Shown: positions 18,025 to 26,400, counted from the first letter of the stretch. The stretch is 59,968 nucleotides of DNA from Acinetobacter sp. ANC 4862 (GCF_004336635.1 NZ_SJXH01000018.1:1-59968); one strand, 5' to 3'. Program-made: numbers and translations. Notes: a model not told the origin generated them from the sequence alone.

Positions 18025-19163
18025 TAATTAAAACAAACTCTATTTCGGCCATTATTTTTAGCATTGTATAAACGTTTATCTGCTATTTCTAGAGCACTCA
18101 TTAATTGGGTGTCGGTATCTATTCTGGCTGCCCCAAAACTTGCAGTAATTCTAATATTATTAATAAAAAGTTGATCTTCAATCTTTTTGCGTAAGCGTTC
18201 AACTAAAGCGAATGAAGATTTTTCATCTGGACTACGCAGTAATATAATAAATTCTTCCCCGCCAAACCGGCCAACAATATCACCTTGCCGAATGTTAGAT
18301 CTGCATATATCCGCAATTTTGCATAAGATTTCATCCCCTATCACATGCCCCCATGCATCATTTATGTGCTTAAAATTATCAATATCAGACATCACAAGAT
18401 AAACTTCACCGTGCTGCAATTCATTAAATAAATCTTTTGTTTTTTCTAAAAAACCATTCCGGTTATACAGCTTCGTTAAAGGATCTCTCAATCTTTCTTC
18501 GTTGATAATATTAAATCTTTCTTTTACAGCGACAGCTGAAACTATAATTGCAAACCACAGGCTGAGTAGGAGATTTACAGCAACCATCATCATCCACCAT
18601 TGGGTTGTTACTAAGTTTACATCTTGCACATTTTGAAGGTATACGATGACAATTAATGTTCTAATAACGCCATAACTAAATAAGAGGACATAACTAAAAC
18701 ATAAAAGCTTTTCTAAGGCGTAGGTTTTTTTAAATAAATCATATACTTTTGGAAGTGCTAAAACTTCTAAGCATAAAATCACAATATTAATTATTATTAT
18801 TCTTAGCCATAACTTCTCATCAAAATGGGTAAAATATAAAAGCAAAGCCATACCCACTACAATCAAAGTGGTTGCTACAAATATATTTGATTTTGAATTG
18901 GCTTTTAAGAGCATTCCATGCACCACTGCCCAAGCGCCACCTAAATAAAAAAGTGCAAACCATGGGGCAGTCAGTCTCAGCTGTGCATTTGTCATCAATG
19001 TCTGTGAACCTAATGCGACCGATGGCAAAATACAACCCAGACCCATCCACAATAAATATTTCGGCGCTTTAAACCATAGATGAGCAGCAATAAAAACAGC
19101 ACCTATAAGAATTAAGCAAATTGGGTAAACTAACAAAAAATACTGGGTATCTGGCAGATTCAC
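18024..19163 (-). CDS. diguanylate cyclase with multi-helix membrane domain
   Basis: 379 residues from GTG at 19161-19163. About seven hydrophobic helices fill residues 8-215 and form an integral-membrane sensor; a GGDEF domain follows. The active site is RFGGEEF, and RQGD upstream of it is an RxxD I-site, so a feedback-regulated c-di-GMP synthase is expected. Its stop codon TAG uses the last base of the adjacent IS5 element; before insertion it would have been TAA. The protein is unaffected. Confidence 0.9.
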   Translation of the reverse strand: MNLPDTQYFLLVYPICLILIGAVFIAAHLWFKAPKYLLWMGLGCILPSVALGSQTLMTNAQLRLTAPWFALFYLGGAWAVVHGMLLKANSKSNIFVATTLIVVGMALLLYFTHFDEKLWLRIIIINIVILCLEVLALPKVYDLFKKTYALEKLLCFSYVLLFSYGVIRTLIVIVYLQNVQDVNLVTTQWWMMMVAVNLLLSLWFAIIVSAVAVKERFNIINEERLRDPLTKLYNRNGFLEKTKDLFNELQHGEVYLVMSDIDNFKHINDAWGHVIGDEILCKIADICRSNIRQGDIVGRFGGEEFIILLRSPDEKSSFALVERLRKKIEDQLFINNIRITASFGAARIDTDTQLMSALEIADKRLYNAKNNGRNRVCFN

Positions 19164-19344
19164 GTACTGAATGACACCTAGGGCTGGGTGATTTTTATTC
19201 TAAATTGTTTAGCTAAAATTAATCAATAATTATTTATTTTTTAATAATAAAAATCTTTCATAACTCATTTTTTACTCGGTTTCAGGTTGTGAATTCCAGC
19301 AATTCAATTGAATCTTAAACCGGGTGTTTTAGCTCTATTTCGAT

Positions 19345-19375
19345 AAAAAACCAGTTGCCGGAGCAACTGGTTTTT
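19345..19375. terminator. bidirectional terminator between GGDEF and redox operon
   Basis: AAAAAACCAGTTGC and GCAACTGGTTTTT pair around CGGA, with A/T tracts on both sides. It ends the minus-strand ArsR operon 25 bp after the last gene. Confidence 0.85.
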
Positions 19376-19399
19376 AAACTTAAATTTCAATAACTCCAT

Positions 19400-19639
19400 T
19401 TACTTGTTTTTTTCAATTAACTCAGCTATTGCTGGAGCTTCTAATACTTTACCGCTTGAGACAATTTTATTATCGATAATTAAACCTGGTGTACTCATCA
19501 AACCTGTTTCAGCAATCTTGATCATGTCGGTGACATACTCAATTTCAGCTTGTACACCACTGCTTTTCACCGCTTCTTCTGTCGCCGCCAATAAAGCCTT
19601 ACATTTACGACAACCTGTACCCATAACTTTAATATGCAT
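19400..19639 (-). CDS. small thioredoxin-fold protein (redox-active disulfide type)
   Basis: 79 residues with a thioredoxin-like fold. The active motif GTGCRKC (Cys10, Cys13) is at the first strand-helix junction and a cis-Pro loop STPGLIIDNK follows. It belongs to the minimal thioredoxin group often encoded next to DUF318 permeases and is probably a cytoplasmic metal/thiol carrier. AGGAGATTAGAA precedes the ATG. Third gene of the ArsR operon, 21 bp after the permease. Confidence 0.88.
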   Translation of the reverse strand: MHIKVMGTGCRKCKALLAATEEAVKSSGVQAEIEYVTDMIKIAETGLMSTPGLIIDNKIVSSGKVLEAPAIAELIEKNK

Positions 19640-19660
19640 TTCTAATCTCCTGAGACTGTT

Positions 19661-20680
19661 TTAGATAAAGAACTGACCAAATAAATTTAGACTGTATCCA
19701 ATAATTAAAATACCAACAAACACAATCACGACAAAAAGGCTGAGTAATTGTGTTTTAACGACTTGCTTTAACAAAATTAAGGAGGGCAGAGAAAGTGCTG
19801 TCACCCCCATCATAAATGCCAAAACTGTACCTAAACCCACACCTTTAGCCACCAACGCTTCTGCGATGGGTAAAGTACCAAATATATCCGCATACATTGG
19901 TATACCGACCACAGTCGCAACAAGCACTGAATACCAGTTGTCTTGTCCTAATAAAACAGTAATCCACTGCTCTGGAATCCAGTTATGAATCGCCGCACCA
20001 ATACCGACACCGATTAAGACATAGATCCAGACTTTCTGGAAGATTTCAACCACCTGTTCCCAAGCAAATTCGCGGCGCTCTTTAGCAGACATTTTAAAAT
20101 CTTCATCACCTTGCACCGCAGAATTTTGAGTGACAAATTCAGCAACATACCTTTCCATTTTGAAAAAGCTGATGATTGAACCCCCAATGACCGCCAGAAT
20201 CAGACCGAGTGCCACATAGATCATGGCAATTTTCCAATTGAAGATACTGGCTAATAAGATGATGGAAGCTAAATCAACCAAGGGAGAGGAAATCAGAAAA
20301 GAGAATGTCACGCCTACAGGCAAACCAGCCCGAGTAAAACCAATAAAGATAGGAATAGATGAACAGGAACAAAATGGGGTAATGGTTCCAAGTAAGGCAC
20401 CCATGATATTGGCTTTAAGCCCTTTCATGCGTCCCAGAATTTGTCGAGTTCGTTCTGGGGGGAAATAGCTCTGAATATATGACAGTGAATAGATCAGCAC
20501 ACTTAAAAGTATAAAAATTTTAATCACATCATAGATAAAGAAATGCACGCTGCCACCGACTTGTGTGGCAATCGATAAACCCAAAATACTTTCAACGAAC
20601 CAGGCAACCCCCTCTGATAGCCAAGTCATTTTTAACAGCATGTCATTTAACCATGCAAAGACCGCAATAATGCTATCCAT
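19661..20680 (-). CDS. DUF318/YraQ-type permease (ArsP-like)
   Basis: 339 residues with about eight membrane helices in two similar halves. The conserved TPFCSCSSIP motif (Cys104, Cys106) in the first half is the signature of this permease family; ArsP members export trivalent organoarsenicals, others have unknown substrates. It overlaps the ArsR gene by 8 bp and precedes a thioredoxin-like gene, so a metalloid or thiol-reactive substrate is likely. Substrate assignment is inference. Confidence 0.87.
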   Translation of the reverse strand: MDSIIAVFAWLNDMLLKMTWLSEGVAWFVESILGLSIATQVGGSVHFFIYDVIKIFILLSVLIYSLSYIQSYFPPERTRQILGRMKGLKANIMGALLGTITPFCSCSSIPIFIGFTRAGLPVGVTFSFLISSPLVDLASIILLASIFNWKIAMIYVALGLILAVIGGSIISFFKMERYVAEFVTQNSAVQGDEDFKMSAKERREFAWEQVVEIFQKVWIYVLIGVGIGAAIHNWIPEQWITVLLGQDNWYSVLVATVVGIPMYADIFGTLPIAEALVAKGVGLGTVLAFMMGVTALSLPSLILLKQVVKTQLLSLFVVIVFVGILIIGYSLNLFGQFFI

Positions 20681-20969
20681 TTAAATCCCCTTGATCTTGA
20701 CCTAATAAAAGCGTTTTAGTGAATGAATACAGCTGTTCGGTACAAGTGGTATTCATTGAATAACGCATCCAGCGTCCATCTTTTCGCCCCTTGACTAACC
20801 CCAGTTCAGTCAAACACTTCATGTGATGCGATAGTGTAGATTGCGTGATAGAGAGCATTTCCAATAATTCACATGCACAGCACTCGCCTGAATGTAATCT
20901 TTGTAAAATTTTTATCCGCGTTTCATCGGTTAAAGCTTTATATAGATGACAGGCCTCAAGATTGTTCAA
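20673..20969 (-). CDS. ArsR-family repressor with Cys-rich sensor helix
   Basis: 98 residues from TTG at 20967-20969, preceded by AAGGAT. Winged helix-turn-helix (ALTDETRIKILQRL; ITQSTLSHHMKCLTELGLVK). The motif GECCACEL places Cys30, Cys31 and Cys33 at the position of the ELCVCDL As(III)/Sb(III) site of ArsR, so thiol-metal derepression is expected. It is first in the operon and overlaps the permease start. A promoter and dyad operator lie directly upstream. Confidence 0.9.
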   Translation of the reverse strand: MNNLEACHLYKALTDETRIKILQRLHSGECCACELLEMLSITQSTLSHHMKCLTELGLVKGRKDGRWMRYSMNTTCTEQLYSFTKTLLLGQDQGDLNG

Positions 20970-21002
20970 TCTACAGGATCCTTAAATGACTCTAATGTAA
21001 TT

Positions 21003-21035
21003 AGTATGTAAACTACATTGATCACTGTCAATGTA
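21003..21035 (-). promoter_or_regulatory. promoter and ArsR operator of the permease operon
   Basis: On the minus strand TTGACA (21026-21031), 17 bp, CATACT (21003-21008). The dyad TACATTGA-N6-TCAATGTA (21014-21035) covers the -35 box, so repressor binding would block polymerase. A second pair AATGTA/TACATT spans 20994-21019. Confidence 0.72.
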
Positions 21036-21046
21036 ATATGGCAAAT

Positions 21047-21072
21047 AAAAAAAGCCCATTTTTCAGGGCTTT
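21047..21072 (-). terminator. terminator upstream of the ArsR promoter
   Basis: On the minus strand AAAGCCC and GGGCTTT arms around an 8-nt loop end in seven U. It stops read-through from the right before the ArsR promoter. 21073-21344 contains nothing else I can support. Confidence 0.7.
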
Positions 21073-21344
21073 GTTAATAAGTACAGGACAAGTATTCATT
21101 GTCGTGATGAAGTCATAGAATAACTTCAACTCCTAGGTGATTTCGAAGATGATACCGTGATAGGTGAGAATTTAAGGGTGCATTATTAACGCTGGTTGAG
21201 CGCAAGAGCCTCTATATTCAATCATTCCCTTGGGTAAAACAAGAACCTTCTAAAATGAGATCCAGTGTTTTGGAGCACCTGTAAAGCAGTCAGGTCTATA
21301 TAGCCAAATACTAAAAAATATAGAGCAATAGAAACATGGGATAT

Positions 21345-22216
21345 TAGATCTCTTGCGAAAGTTAATTTAAGAGCATCCAATTCACCATTCCAGCAATTAA
21401 ATTCATTCTTAGACCAAATCGTTTCCGTCTATTTCTATAGCGTTCTGTTAATATCCGAAAATGTTTAAGTTTGCCGTTGATATGTTCAATTGTGATCCTA
21501 CGCCGACTGATTTCTTGGTTGATCTGTTTTGCTATTTTGGGTAATGATAAATTCTTAGGTTTCTTGATTGGAATGAGTAACTTACTCTTAATCTGATGAA
21601 ATCCTTTATAGGCTAAATCTGCCATGATACAAGGATAAATGATCATCTCCTTCAAATACTTACGCGCAATCGTCAGATCATGTTTTCTGCCACTTTCGAC
21701 CTGTATACTTACAATTTGCTTTAGTCTTGGGTTAAAAATGACCTGTGTTTTTAGCGTATGTTTCTTCTTTTTACCACTATAGAATTTTCTTTGTTTTTTT
21801 GGGAGGCTCAATCTGTGACTCAGTGACATCAACGATCACATAATCCCCCTCACTAAACTTTTGATTCCTTTTAGGCAATGCGAAAATCCGTGATTGAATC
21901 AGAGTATTTTCAACTTTCTGAATAGTACGATTCACATTGCTTTCAGCTAGGTTATAGTCAGCGGATAACTCAATTTGAGCTCTATAACAGCGTAAGTAAT
22001 TTAAAGTTAACAACAATTGATCCTCTAAACACAACGAATGAGGTCTTCCAGATTTTTTCTTGGCAAGTTCAGCTTGTTGTAACACCGATACCATTTTTAA
22101 GAATAATGGACGAGGAACTCCAACGAGTCGTTTAAATTCCCCATCATTAAATCGAGTTAAATTTTCATATTTCATGGGGCTAGTATAAACAATTTTTTAC
22201 TTTCGCAAGAGATCTA
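21345..22216 (-). mobile_element. IS5-family (ISL2-like) element, copy 2
   Basis: About 872 bp with ends TAGATCTCTTGCGAAAGT and ACTTTCGCAAGAGATCTA, matching copy 1 at 15477-16351. The transposase differs clearly from copy 1, so these are related but distinct elements. No target duplication is visible. A gene fragment continues from its right edge. Confidence 0.85.
21362..22175 (-). CDS. IS5-family transposase, two frames joined at an A7 run
   Basis: Frame 1 starts at 22175 (MKYENLTRFNDGEFKRLVGV) and stops at 21777; at the seven-A run in CCCAAAAAAACAAAG the second frame gives KKQRKFYSGKKKKHTLKTQ and continues to 21362 (MADLAYKGFHQIKSKLLIPI; RRRITIEHINGKLKHFRIL; RYRNRRKRFGLR). Same organisation as copy 1, supporting programmed frameshifting. 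Confidence 0.82.
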
Positions 22217-22217
22217 T

Positions 22218-22289
22218 TCAAAAGATTTTAAAGACGAAGATATTGATAAATTGTTTAAAGATTACTGTAATGATTTATTTGGTATTTAG
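22218..22289 (+). pseudogene. 3' gene fragment beside the IS5 element
   Basis: An open frame without a start runs from the IS edge for 23 codons (SKDFKDEDIDKLFKDYCNDL...GI) to TAG. It is the tail of an unidentified protein cut by the element. Confidence 0.35.
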
Positions 22290-22400
22290 CTATATTCTCC
22301 CCTCTTGTTAAGCACGGTTTTTGAAATTAGCCAATAATAAGGTCTACAAATTCAATAAATTTAACTATAATCAGCATGATAACAAAGAAGGATATACCTT

Positions 22401-23102
22401 GTGCGCCATTCTTATCATCTTGAAAAACATTACATCGAACGTGCGGGATGGTTGCGTGCAGCTGTGCTGGGGGCAAATGATGGGATTATTTCAGTCACAA
22501 GTCTCGTGGTGGGAATAGCAGCCAGTGGAGCATCCACTCATACTTTACTGGTGACTTGTGTTGCCGGATTAATATCTGGAGCCGCATCGATGGCTGCAGG
22601 TGAATATATTTCCGTTAAATCACAACAAGATATTGAAAAGAATGATCTGGAAATGGAAGAACGTGAACTACAACGCCATCCTGAACATGAATTAAATGAG
22701 CTAAAGAATATTTACATACAGCGTGGATTGCAACCCTCTTTAGCACAAGAAGTCGCGCAACAACTGACTGCACACAATGCTTTAGACGCACATGCTCGTG
22801 ATGAAATTGGTATTTCAGATCATACTTCTGCACAGCCCTTTCGTGCTGCATTCTCTTCAGCCATCGCATTTACTGTAGGCTCATTATTTCCTTTAATTTC
22901 AATTATGCTTCTGCCTGAGCAATACTTAGAGAAAGGCGTAATGCTGATTGGGGTATTAAGCCTGGGGATTATGGGCGCCTTGGCCAGTTATGCTGGCGGT
23001 GCAAGTATTTGGAAAGGTTCGGTTCGGGTCATGCTTTGGGGTATTATCGCCATGTTATTCAGTGCTTGGATCGGATCATTATTTAATGTTGCGGTGGCGT
23101 AA
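22401..23102 (+). CDS. VIT1/CCC1-family Fe2+/Mn2+ transporter
   Basis: 233 residues from GTG at 22401, preceded by AAGAAGGATATACC. The N-terminal helix EKHYIERAGWLRAAVLGANDGIIS is the VIT signature; about five membrane helices follow the family topology, with an acidic cytoplasmic region of about 100 residues (EMEERELQRHPEHELNEL) that binds metal. It probably moves Fe2+ or Mn2+ out of the cytoplasm. Normal length. Isolated from neighbours by an IS on the left. Confidence 0.92.
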   Translation: MRHSYHLEKHYIERAGWLRAAVLGANDGIISVTSLVVGIAASGASTHTLLVTCVAGLISGAASMAAGEYISVKSQQDIEKNDLEMEERELQRHPEHELNELKNIYIQRGLQPSLAQEVAQQLTAHNALDAHARDEIGISDHTSAQPFRAAFSSAIAFTVGSLFPLISIMLLPEQYLEKGVMLIGVLSLGIMGALASYAGGASIWKGSVRVMLWGIIAMLFSAWIGSLFNVAVA

Positions 23103-23174
23103 GATCCCTTTTTATATGACCCGAACACGTCCAAACCCATGAGGGGTATAGATAATAAATTATAGAAATATTTG

Positions 23175-23200
23175 ACATGCTTTATATCGATAAAGCATGT
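23175..23200. repeat. 11-bp perfect inverted repeat between VIT and cytochrome b561 genes
   Basis: ACATGCTTTAT and ATAAAGCATGT flank ATCG. It sits between convergent genes and has no U tract, so it may be a weak bidirectional terminator. Confidence 0.45.
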
Positions 23201-23247
23201 TGTTCTGGGTGAACAATATCGCTATTTTTTTATAGATCTAAATCACT

Positions 23248-23754
23248 TCATTTTTTAAATAACATACTTTTTAATACATTATCTTTGAAAATAAAATGGT
23301 GGATTAATGCAGCACAGGCATGCAAACCCACAATTACAATAAAAAAGTTACCTAAAAATTGATGTAATTCAGCAATAAATTTAAGATCTTTCACACTGCT
23401 TAAAAGTGGCAAGTTTAAAGAGAATACTTGGAAGTTATCAGTCAGACTCGATAATGCAAGCCACCCCGCGATTGGAACGACACATAAACTTAAGTAAAGC
23501 GTAAATCTGACAATTTTGAATAATTTGATTTGATACGAATTAATTATCTCATTTTGAGGAATACTTCTTTTATAAATAAAAACAAAACTTAATCTCACGA
23601 AAAATAGAATAAATATTGAAATTCCACCCATGACATGAATCTGGCCCTGCAAGCCTGTTCTTGTGGGATCTCCACTCGTCAAATATACAATTCCAACTAA
23701 AACAAAGGTAATCCAGTGCATTATTATTATAGGTTTTGGATAGTTATTATTCAT
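23248..23754 (-). CDS. cytochrome b561-family protein
   Basis: 168 residues with four membrane helices. Candidate haem-ligand histidines are at MHWITF (helix 1), GQIHVMGG (helix 2) and LHQFLGNFFIVIVGLHACAA (helices 3-4), the pattern of prokaryotic b561 proteins that move electrons from the quinone pool or superoxide. Alone on the minus strand with an AT-rich promoter region at its right. Partner unknown. Confidence 0.88.
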   Translation of the reverse strand: MNNNYPKPIIIMHWITFVLVGIVYLTSGDPTRTGLQGQIHVMGGISIFILFFVRLSFVFIYKRSIPQNEIINSYQIKLFKIVRFTLYLSLCVVPIAGWLALSSLTDNFQVFSLNLPLLSSVKDLKFIAELHQFLGNFFIVIVGLHACAALIHHFIFKDNVLKSMLFKK

Positions 23755-23820
23755 GATTTTTCCTGAATATCAGATACTGATATTATATAAAATACAATCT
23801 AACTGAATTAGATAATCTAA

Positions 23821-23880
23821 ATCTCGGATAAGAAATTGACTTGAAAAAGATGACTTGAATAGCCACCACTCTCCTAGACA
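23821..23880. mobile_element. fused remnants of IS982 and IS3 ends
   Basis: 23824-23848 (TCGGATAAGAAATTGACTTG...) matches the interior of the IS982 left end at 30428 and 40624. Directly after it, 23856-23880 begins TGAATAGCCACC and ends CCTAGACA, matching the right end of the IS3 copies. Only scars of both elements remain. Confidence 0.6.
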
Positions 23881-23884
23881 AATT

Positions 23885-24451
23885 TCATCTATTGTTTTTT
23901 AAATACCTATAAACAGCTTGCCTGCTGATATCAAATGCTTTTGCCAAATCAACCTTGGATGAATACTTCCCTTCTTTCCAAGCTTGTTGTAAAGCTTTGG
24001 CCTGATCAGGCTTCAATTTATGTACCCGGCCTTTGTACTTCCCTTGAGCAGAGGCGAGTTTAATTCCTTCCTTTTGCCGTTCTAAAATGATCTCACGTTC
24101 GAACTGTGCAAAAGCACCCATCAGTTGCAGCATCAAATTATCCATCGGGGTGGATTCGGCCGTAAAAGTAATATTTTCTTTTACAAACTGGATGGCGATC
24201 CCTCTTTTAACCAGTTTATCTACTTCAGTGACCAAATCTTTTAGACTGCGTGCAAAACGATCCATGGAATGTACAATCACGCTGTCCCCTTCCCGGACAT
24301 AGTTCAACATTTCCTGAAATTTCGGTCGGTCGGTATTTTTACCCGAAGCACGGTCAACAAAAATCCGGTCGACTTCAATTCCCTCAAGTTGACGCCCAGT
24401 ATTTTGCTCGACCGAACTCACTCGCACATAACCTACTTTTTGGCCTTTCAC
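23885..24451 (-). CDS. serine recombinase / resolvase
   Basis: About 188 residues from GTG at 24449-24451 (a longer ATG-type start at 24484 exists). The catalytic serine lies in VGYVRVSS, followed by the conserved arginines in MDRFARS, helix E, and a C-terminal helix-turn-helix (SKVDLAKAFDISRQAVYRYL). It belongs to the resolvase/invertase group that makes 2-bp staggered cuts at res sites. The 24484-24560 segment holds TTCGTAAA and TTTTACGAA in inverted order and may include its site. Confidence 0.9.
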   Translation of the reverse strand: MKGQKVGYVRVSSVEQNTGRQLEGIEVDRIFVDRASGKNTDRPKFQEMLNYVREGDSVIVHSMDRFARSLKDLVTEVDKLVKRGIAIQFVKENITFTAESTPMDNLMLQLMGAFAQFEREIILERQKEGIKLASAQGKYKGRVHKLKPDQAKALQQAWKEGKYSSKVDLAKAFDISRQAVYRYLKNNR

Positions 24452-24483
24452 TCTTTCTTGCCCCAATTGGATAAAAATGAACA

Positions 24484-24560
24484 ATTTCGTAAATTATAAA
24501 TCTTTAATACCAAAGTTACATGTTACTTATGATTAAAAATCATTTAAATGGTACATAGTT
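24484..24560. other. possible resolvase binding region
   Basis: TTCGTAAA (24484-24491) and TTTACGAA (24553-24560) form an inverted pair about 60 bp apart immediately upstream of the serine recombinase, with several TTACATG/TTACTT-like direct motifs between. Resolvase genes usually lie next to their site. Weak evidence. Confidence 0.3.
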
Positions 24561-24733
24561 TTACGAACTTTTAAAGTGTTACTTTAGGGTACAGTTTAAA
24601 GTTACATACTTGAGTACAGAGTGTGTTCTTATTCATAAAGTAGGCCCCCTCATTTGTTCAGATTAAGCAGTCAAGCTAATCAGAGTCGTGGAACATTGCT
24701 CAAATAGTAGGCGTGGAACATGGGAAATCATAA

Positions 24734-24765
24734 AAAAAGCCCATTCGAGGGTGAATGGGCTTTTT
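24734..24765. terminator. bidirectional terminator
   Basis: AAAAAGCCCATTC and GAATGGGCTTTTT form a 13-bp stem around a 6-nt loop. No gene ends nearby; it separates the resolvase region from the tandem repeats. Confidence 0.75.
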
Positions 24766-24815
24766 ACAATTCCATATCATACTGATTTTAAAAGATAAAA
24801 CAATGGTTGTTTACT

Positions 24816-25225
24816 GTGTCAAAAAAAATGTCACTTTGGGAAGCCAGTACCATTGCCTGTCTACTTTGACTAGGACTCAAAACCTGACATTTTTTTTAGC
24901 ATGAAATCTGCGGTTCTCTTAGGGAATCGTGTCAAAAAAAATGTCACTTTGGGAAGCCAGTACCATTGCCTAGTCTACTTTGACTAGGACTCAAAACCTG
25001 ACATTTTTTTTAGCATGAAATCTGCGGTTCTCTTAGGGAATCGTGTCAAAAAAAATGTCACTTTGGGAAGCCAGTACCATTGCCTAGTCTACTTTGACTA
25101 GGACTCAAAACCGGACATTTTTTTTAGCATGAAATCTGCGGCTCTCTTAGGGAATCGTGTCAAAAAAAATGTCACTTTGGGAAGCCAGTACCATTGCCTG
25201 TCTACTTTGACTAGGACTCAAAACC
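24816..25225. repeat. 114-bp tandem repeat array, 3.6 units
   Basis: Units start at 24816 (113 bp), 24929 (114), 25043 (114) and 25157 (partial, about 69 bp), each opening with GTGTCAAAAAAAATGTCAC. Within a unit, AAAAAAAATGTCA is mirrored by TGACATTTTTTTT about 65 bp later, and CCTAGTC-TACTTT-GACTAGG forms an inner hairpin (two bases are missing from its left arm in units 1 and 4). Units are nearly identical and carry no ORF. Confidence 0.92.
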
Positions 25226-25245
25226 TTAGGGCTTTTAAATTAACG

Positions 25246-25461
25246 CTATTGGTTTGTTAATAAAGATATTTCAGCTGGAGTATAACCACGTTCATATAGA
25301 ATGCTACCAACAGCGTCTCTAACATTCTGACAGTTAGATTTTTTACTCTTTTTAAGTAAGTCAAAATCACTATAACTACTTAAGTTATATTTTAATTCTA
25401 GGACTTTAGAATTTGGGAATGAATAAAAGGAATGTAATAACTTACGTATTCGGGGGCGCAT
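25246..25461 (-). CDS. hypothetical small protein, uncertain
   Basis: 71 codons from ATG at 25461, without a visible ribosome binding site. Basic N-terminal half (MRPRIRKLLHSFYSF), then NCQNVRDAVGSILYERGYTP, which looks like a helix-turn-helix end. It may be a gene fragment; its stop is 21 bp from the tandem repeat array. No family recognised. Confidence 0.3.
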   Translation of the reverse strand: MRPRIRKLLHSFYSFPNSKVLELKYNLSSYSDFDLLKKSKKSNCQNVRDAVGSILYERGYTPAEISLLTNQ

Positions 25462-25577
25462 ATAGGGGGATAATTAGATAGTGAAATTTGATCTTATAGA
25501 ATTTTAAAATAATAGAAAAGATAATACTTAACAGTTTTGAGAATTTTTTTTAATTAGATAATATTTAGGTTCTCTAA

Positions 25578-25605
25578 AATCAACATAATGGCGATTATAC
25601 GAAAC
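25578..25605 (-). other. pdif site 1 (XerD/XerC order)
   Basis: AATCAACATAA, spacer TGGCGA, TTATACGAAAC: the reverse form of the XerC-N6-XerD recombination site known from Acinetobacter plasmids. It is the left border of the brnTA module; the right border is 26438-26465 in opposite orientation. Confidence 0.78.
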
Positions 25606-25667
25606 TAAAAATAAATAGTGTTAAATTTCAAAAAGTTATGCTATAAAAAATCGGGGACGCAAACCCG

Positions 25668-25699
25668 AAAAGCCGGCTTGGAAACAAGTCGGCTTTTTT
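25668..25699 (+). terminator. Rho-independent terminator upstream of brnT
   Basis: AAAGCCGGCTTG and CAAGTCGGCTTTTTT pair around GAAA with one mismatch. It lies between pdif site 1 and brnT and insulates the module. Confidence 0.75.
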
Positions 25700-25760
25700 A
25701 TGATCTTTTTTGATAGTTTTTGCCAATAATTTCGACTAAAAATTACGCTTTTCAACTTGA

Positions 25761-25781
25761 GTGATACAATTTTGTGATACA
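25761..25781 (+). promoter_or_regulatory. direct repeats upstream of brnT, candidate BrnA operator
   Basis: GTGATACA occurs at 25761-25768 and 25774-25781, 13 bp apart, with AT-rich promoter-like sequence just downstream. BrnA antitoxins autoregulate, so this is a plausible binding site. Confidence 0.45.
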
Positions 25782-25811
25782 TTATTGTACATACAAATTT
25801 GAATGTTTTTT

Positions 25812-26099
25812 ATGGAACAATATTTCGAATGGGATGAGGCAAAGAATCGAAAGAATCAGAAAAAACACGATGTCTCTTTCGAAACGGCAAGCCTTGTTTT
25901 TGACGATCCACTGAGGATCTCAATCCAGGACAGACATACCGATGGTGAAGAACGTTGGCAAACCATTGGAAAAGTAAAAGGCGTACTAATGCTCTTAGTA
26001 GCTCACACCATCTTTGATGAAGATGACTGTGAAATCATACGAATTATTAGTGCAAGACAAGTAACTAAGGCGGAGCGAGATAGATATGAGCATGGTTAG
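25812..26099 (+). CDS. brnT: BrnT-type ribonuclease toxin
   Basis: 95 residues from MEQYFEWDEAKNRKNQKKHD; an in-frame ATG three codons earlier (25803) is also possible. The WDEAKNxxNxxKHxVSFExA N-terminus, DRHTDGEERW and IRIISARxxTKAERDRYE are the BrnT signature: a RelE-like RNase that blocks translation. It overlaps brnA by 14 bp, as usual for this toxin-first operon. Flanked by pdif sites. Confidence 0.93.
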   Translation: MEQYFEWDEAKNRKNQKKHDVSFETASLVFDDPLRISIQDRHTDGEERWQTIGKVKGVLMLLVAHTIFDEDDCEIIRIISARQVTKAERDRYEHG

Positions 26100-26400
26100 A
26101 TACTCACGCAAAGAGCTGAATGAAAAATTCGGCGACAAGCAAGATGCTGAAATTGAACGCTTGCTTGCTAAGGGAACGATTCCTGACGATCAGCTAGATC
26201 TATCAGATATTCCTGAAATTACAGACTGGAGTAATGCTATTCGTCATGGGCAATTTTATCGTCCAGTGAAGCAACAAACCTCTGTTCGTCTTGATGCTGA
26301 TGTACTTGCATGGTTAAAAGCACAAGGGAAAGGCTATCAAACACGCATGAATAAAATTCTGCGTGAAGCAATGTTAAAAGATTTAAAAAATCATCAATAA
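26086..26400 (+). CDS. brnA: BrnA-type antitoxin
   Basis: 104 residues. The C-terminal ribbon-helix-helix-like part (QTSVRLDADVLAWLKAQGKG, YQTRMNKILREAM) binds DNA, and the N-terminal half contacts BrnT. It starts inside the brnT end and is followed at once by a strong terminator. It probably represses its own operon. Confidence 0.93.
   Translation: MSMVRYSRKELNEKFGDKQDAEIERLLAKGTIPDDQLDLSDIPEITDWSNAIRHGQFYRPVKQQTSVRLDADVLAWLKAQGKGYQTRMNKILREAMLKDLKNHQ

Noticed and set aside
24816..25225. Tandem repeats as a CRISPR array or integron attC row
   Set aside because: Units are contiguous and nearly identical over the full 114 bp, with no variable spacers, and no GTTRRRY/RYYYAAC attC core is present.
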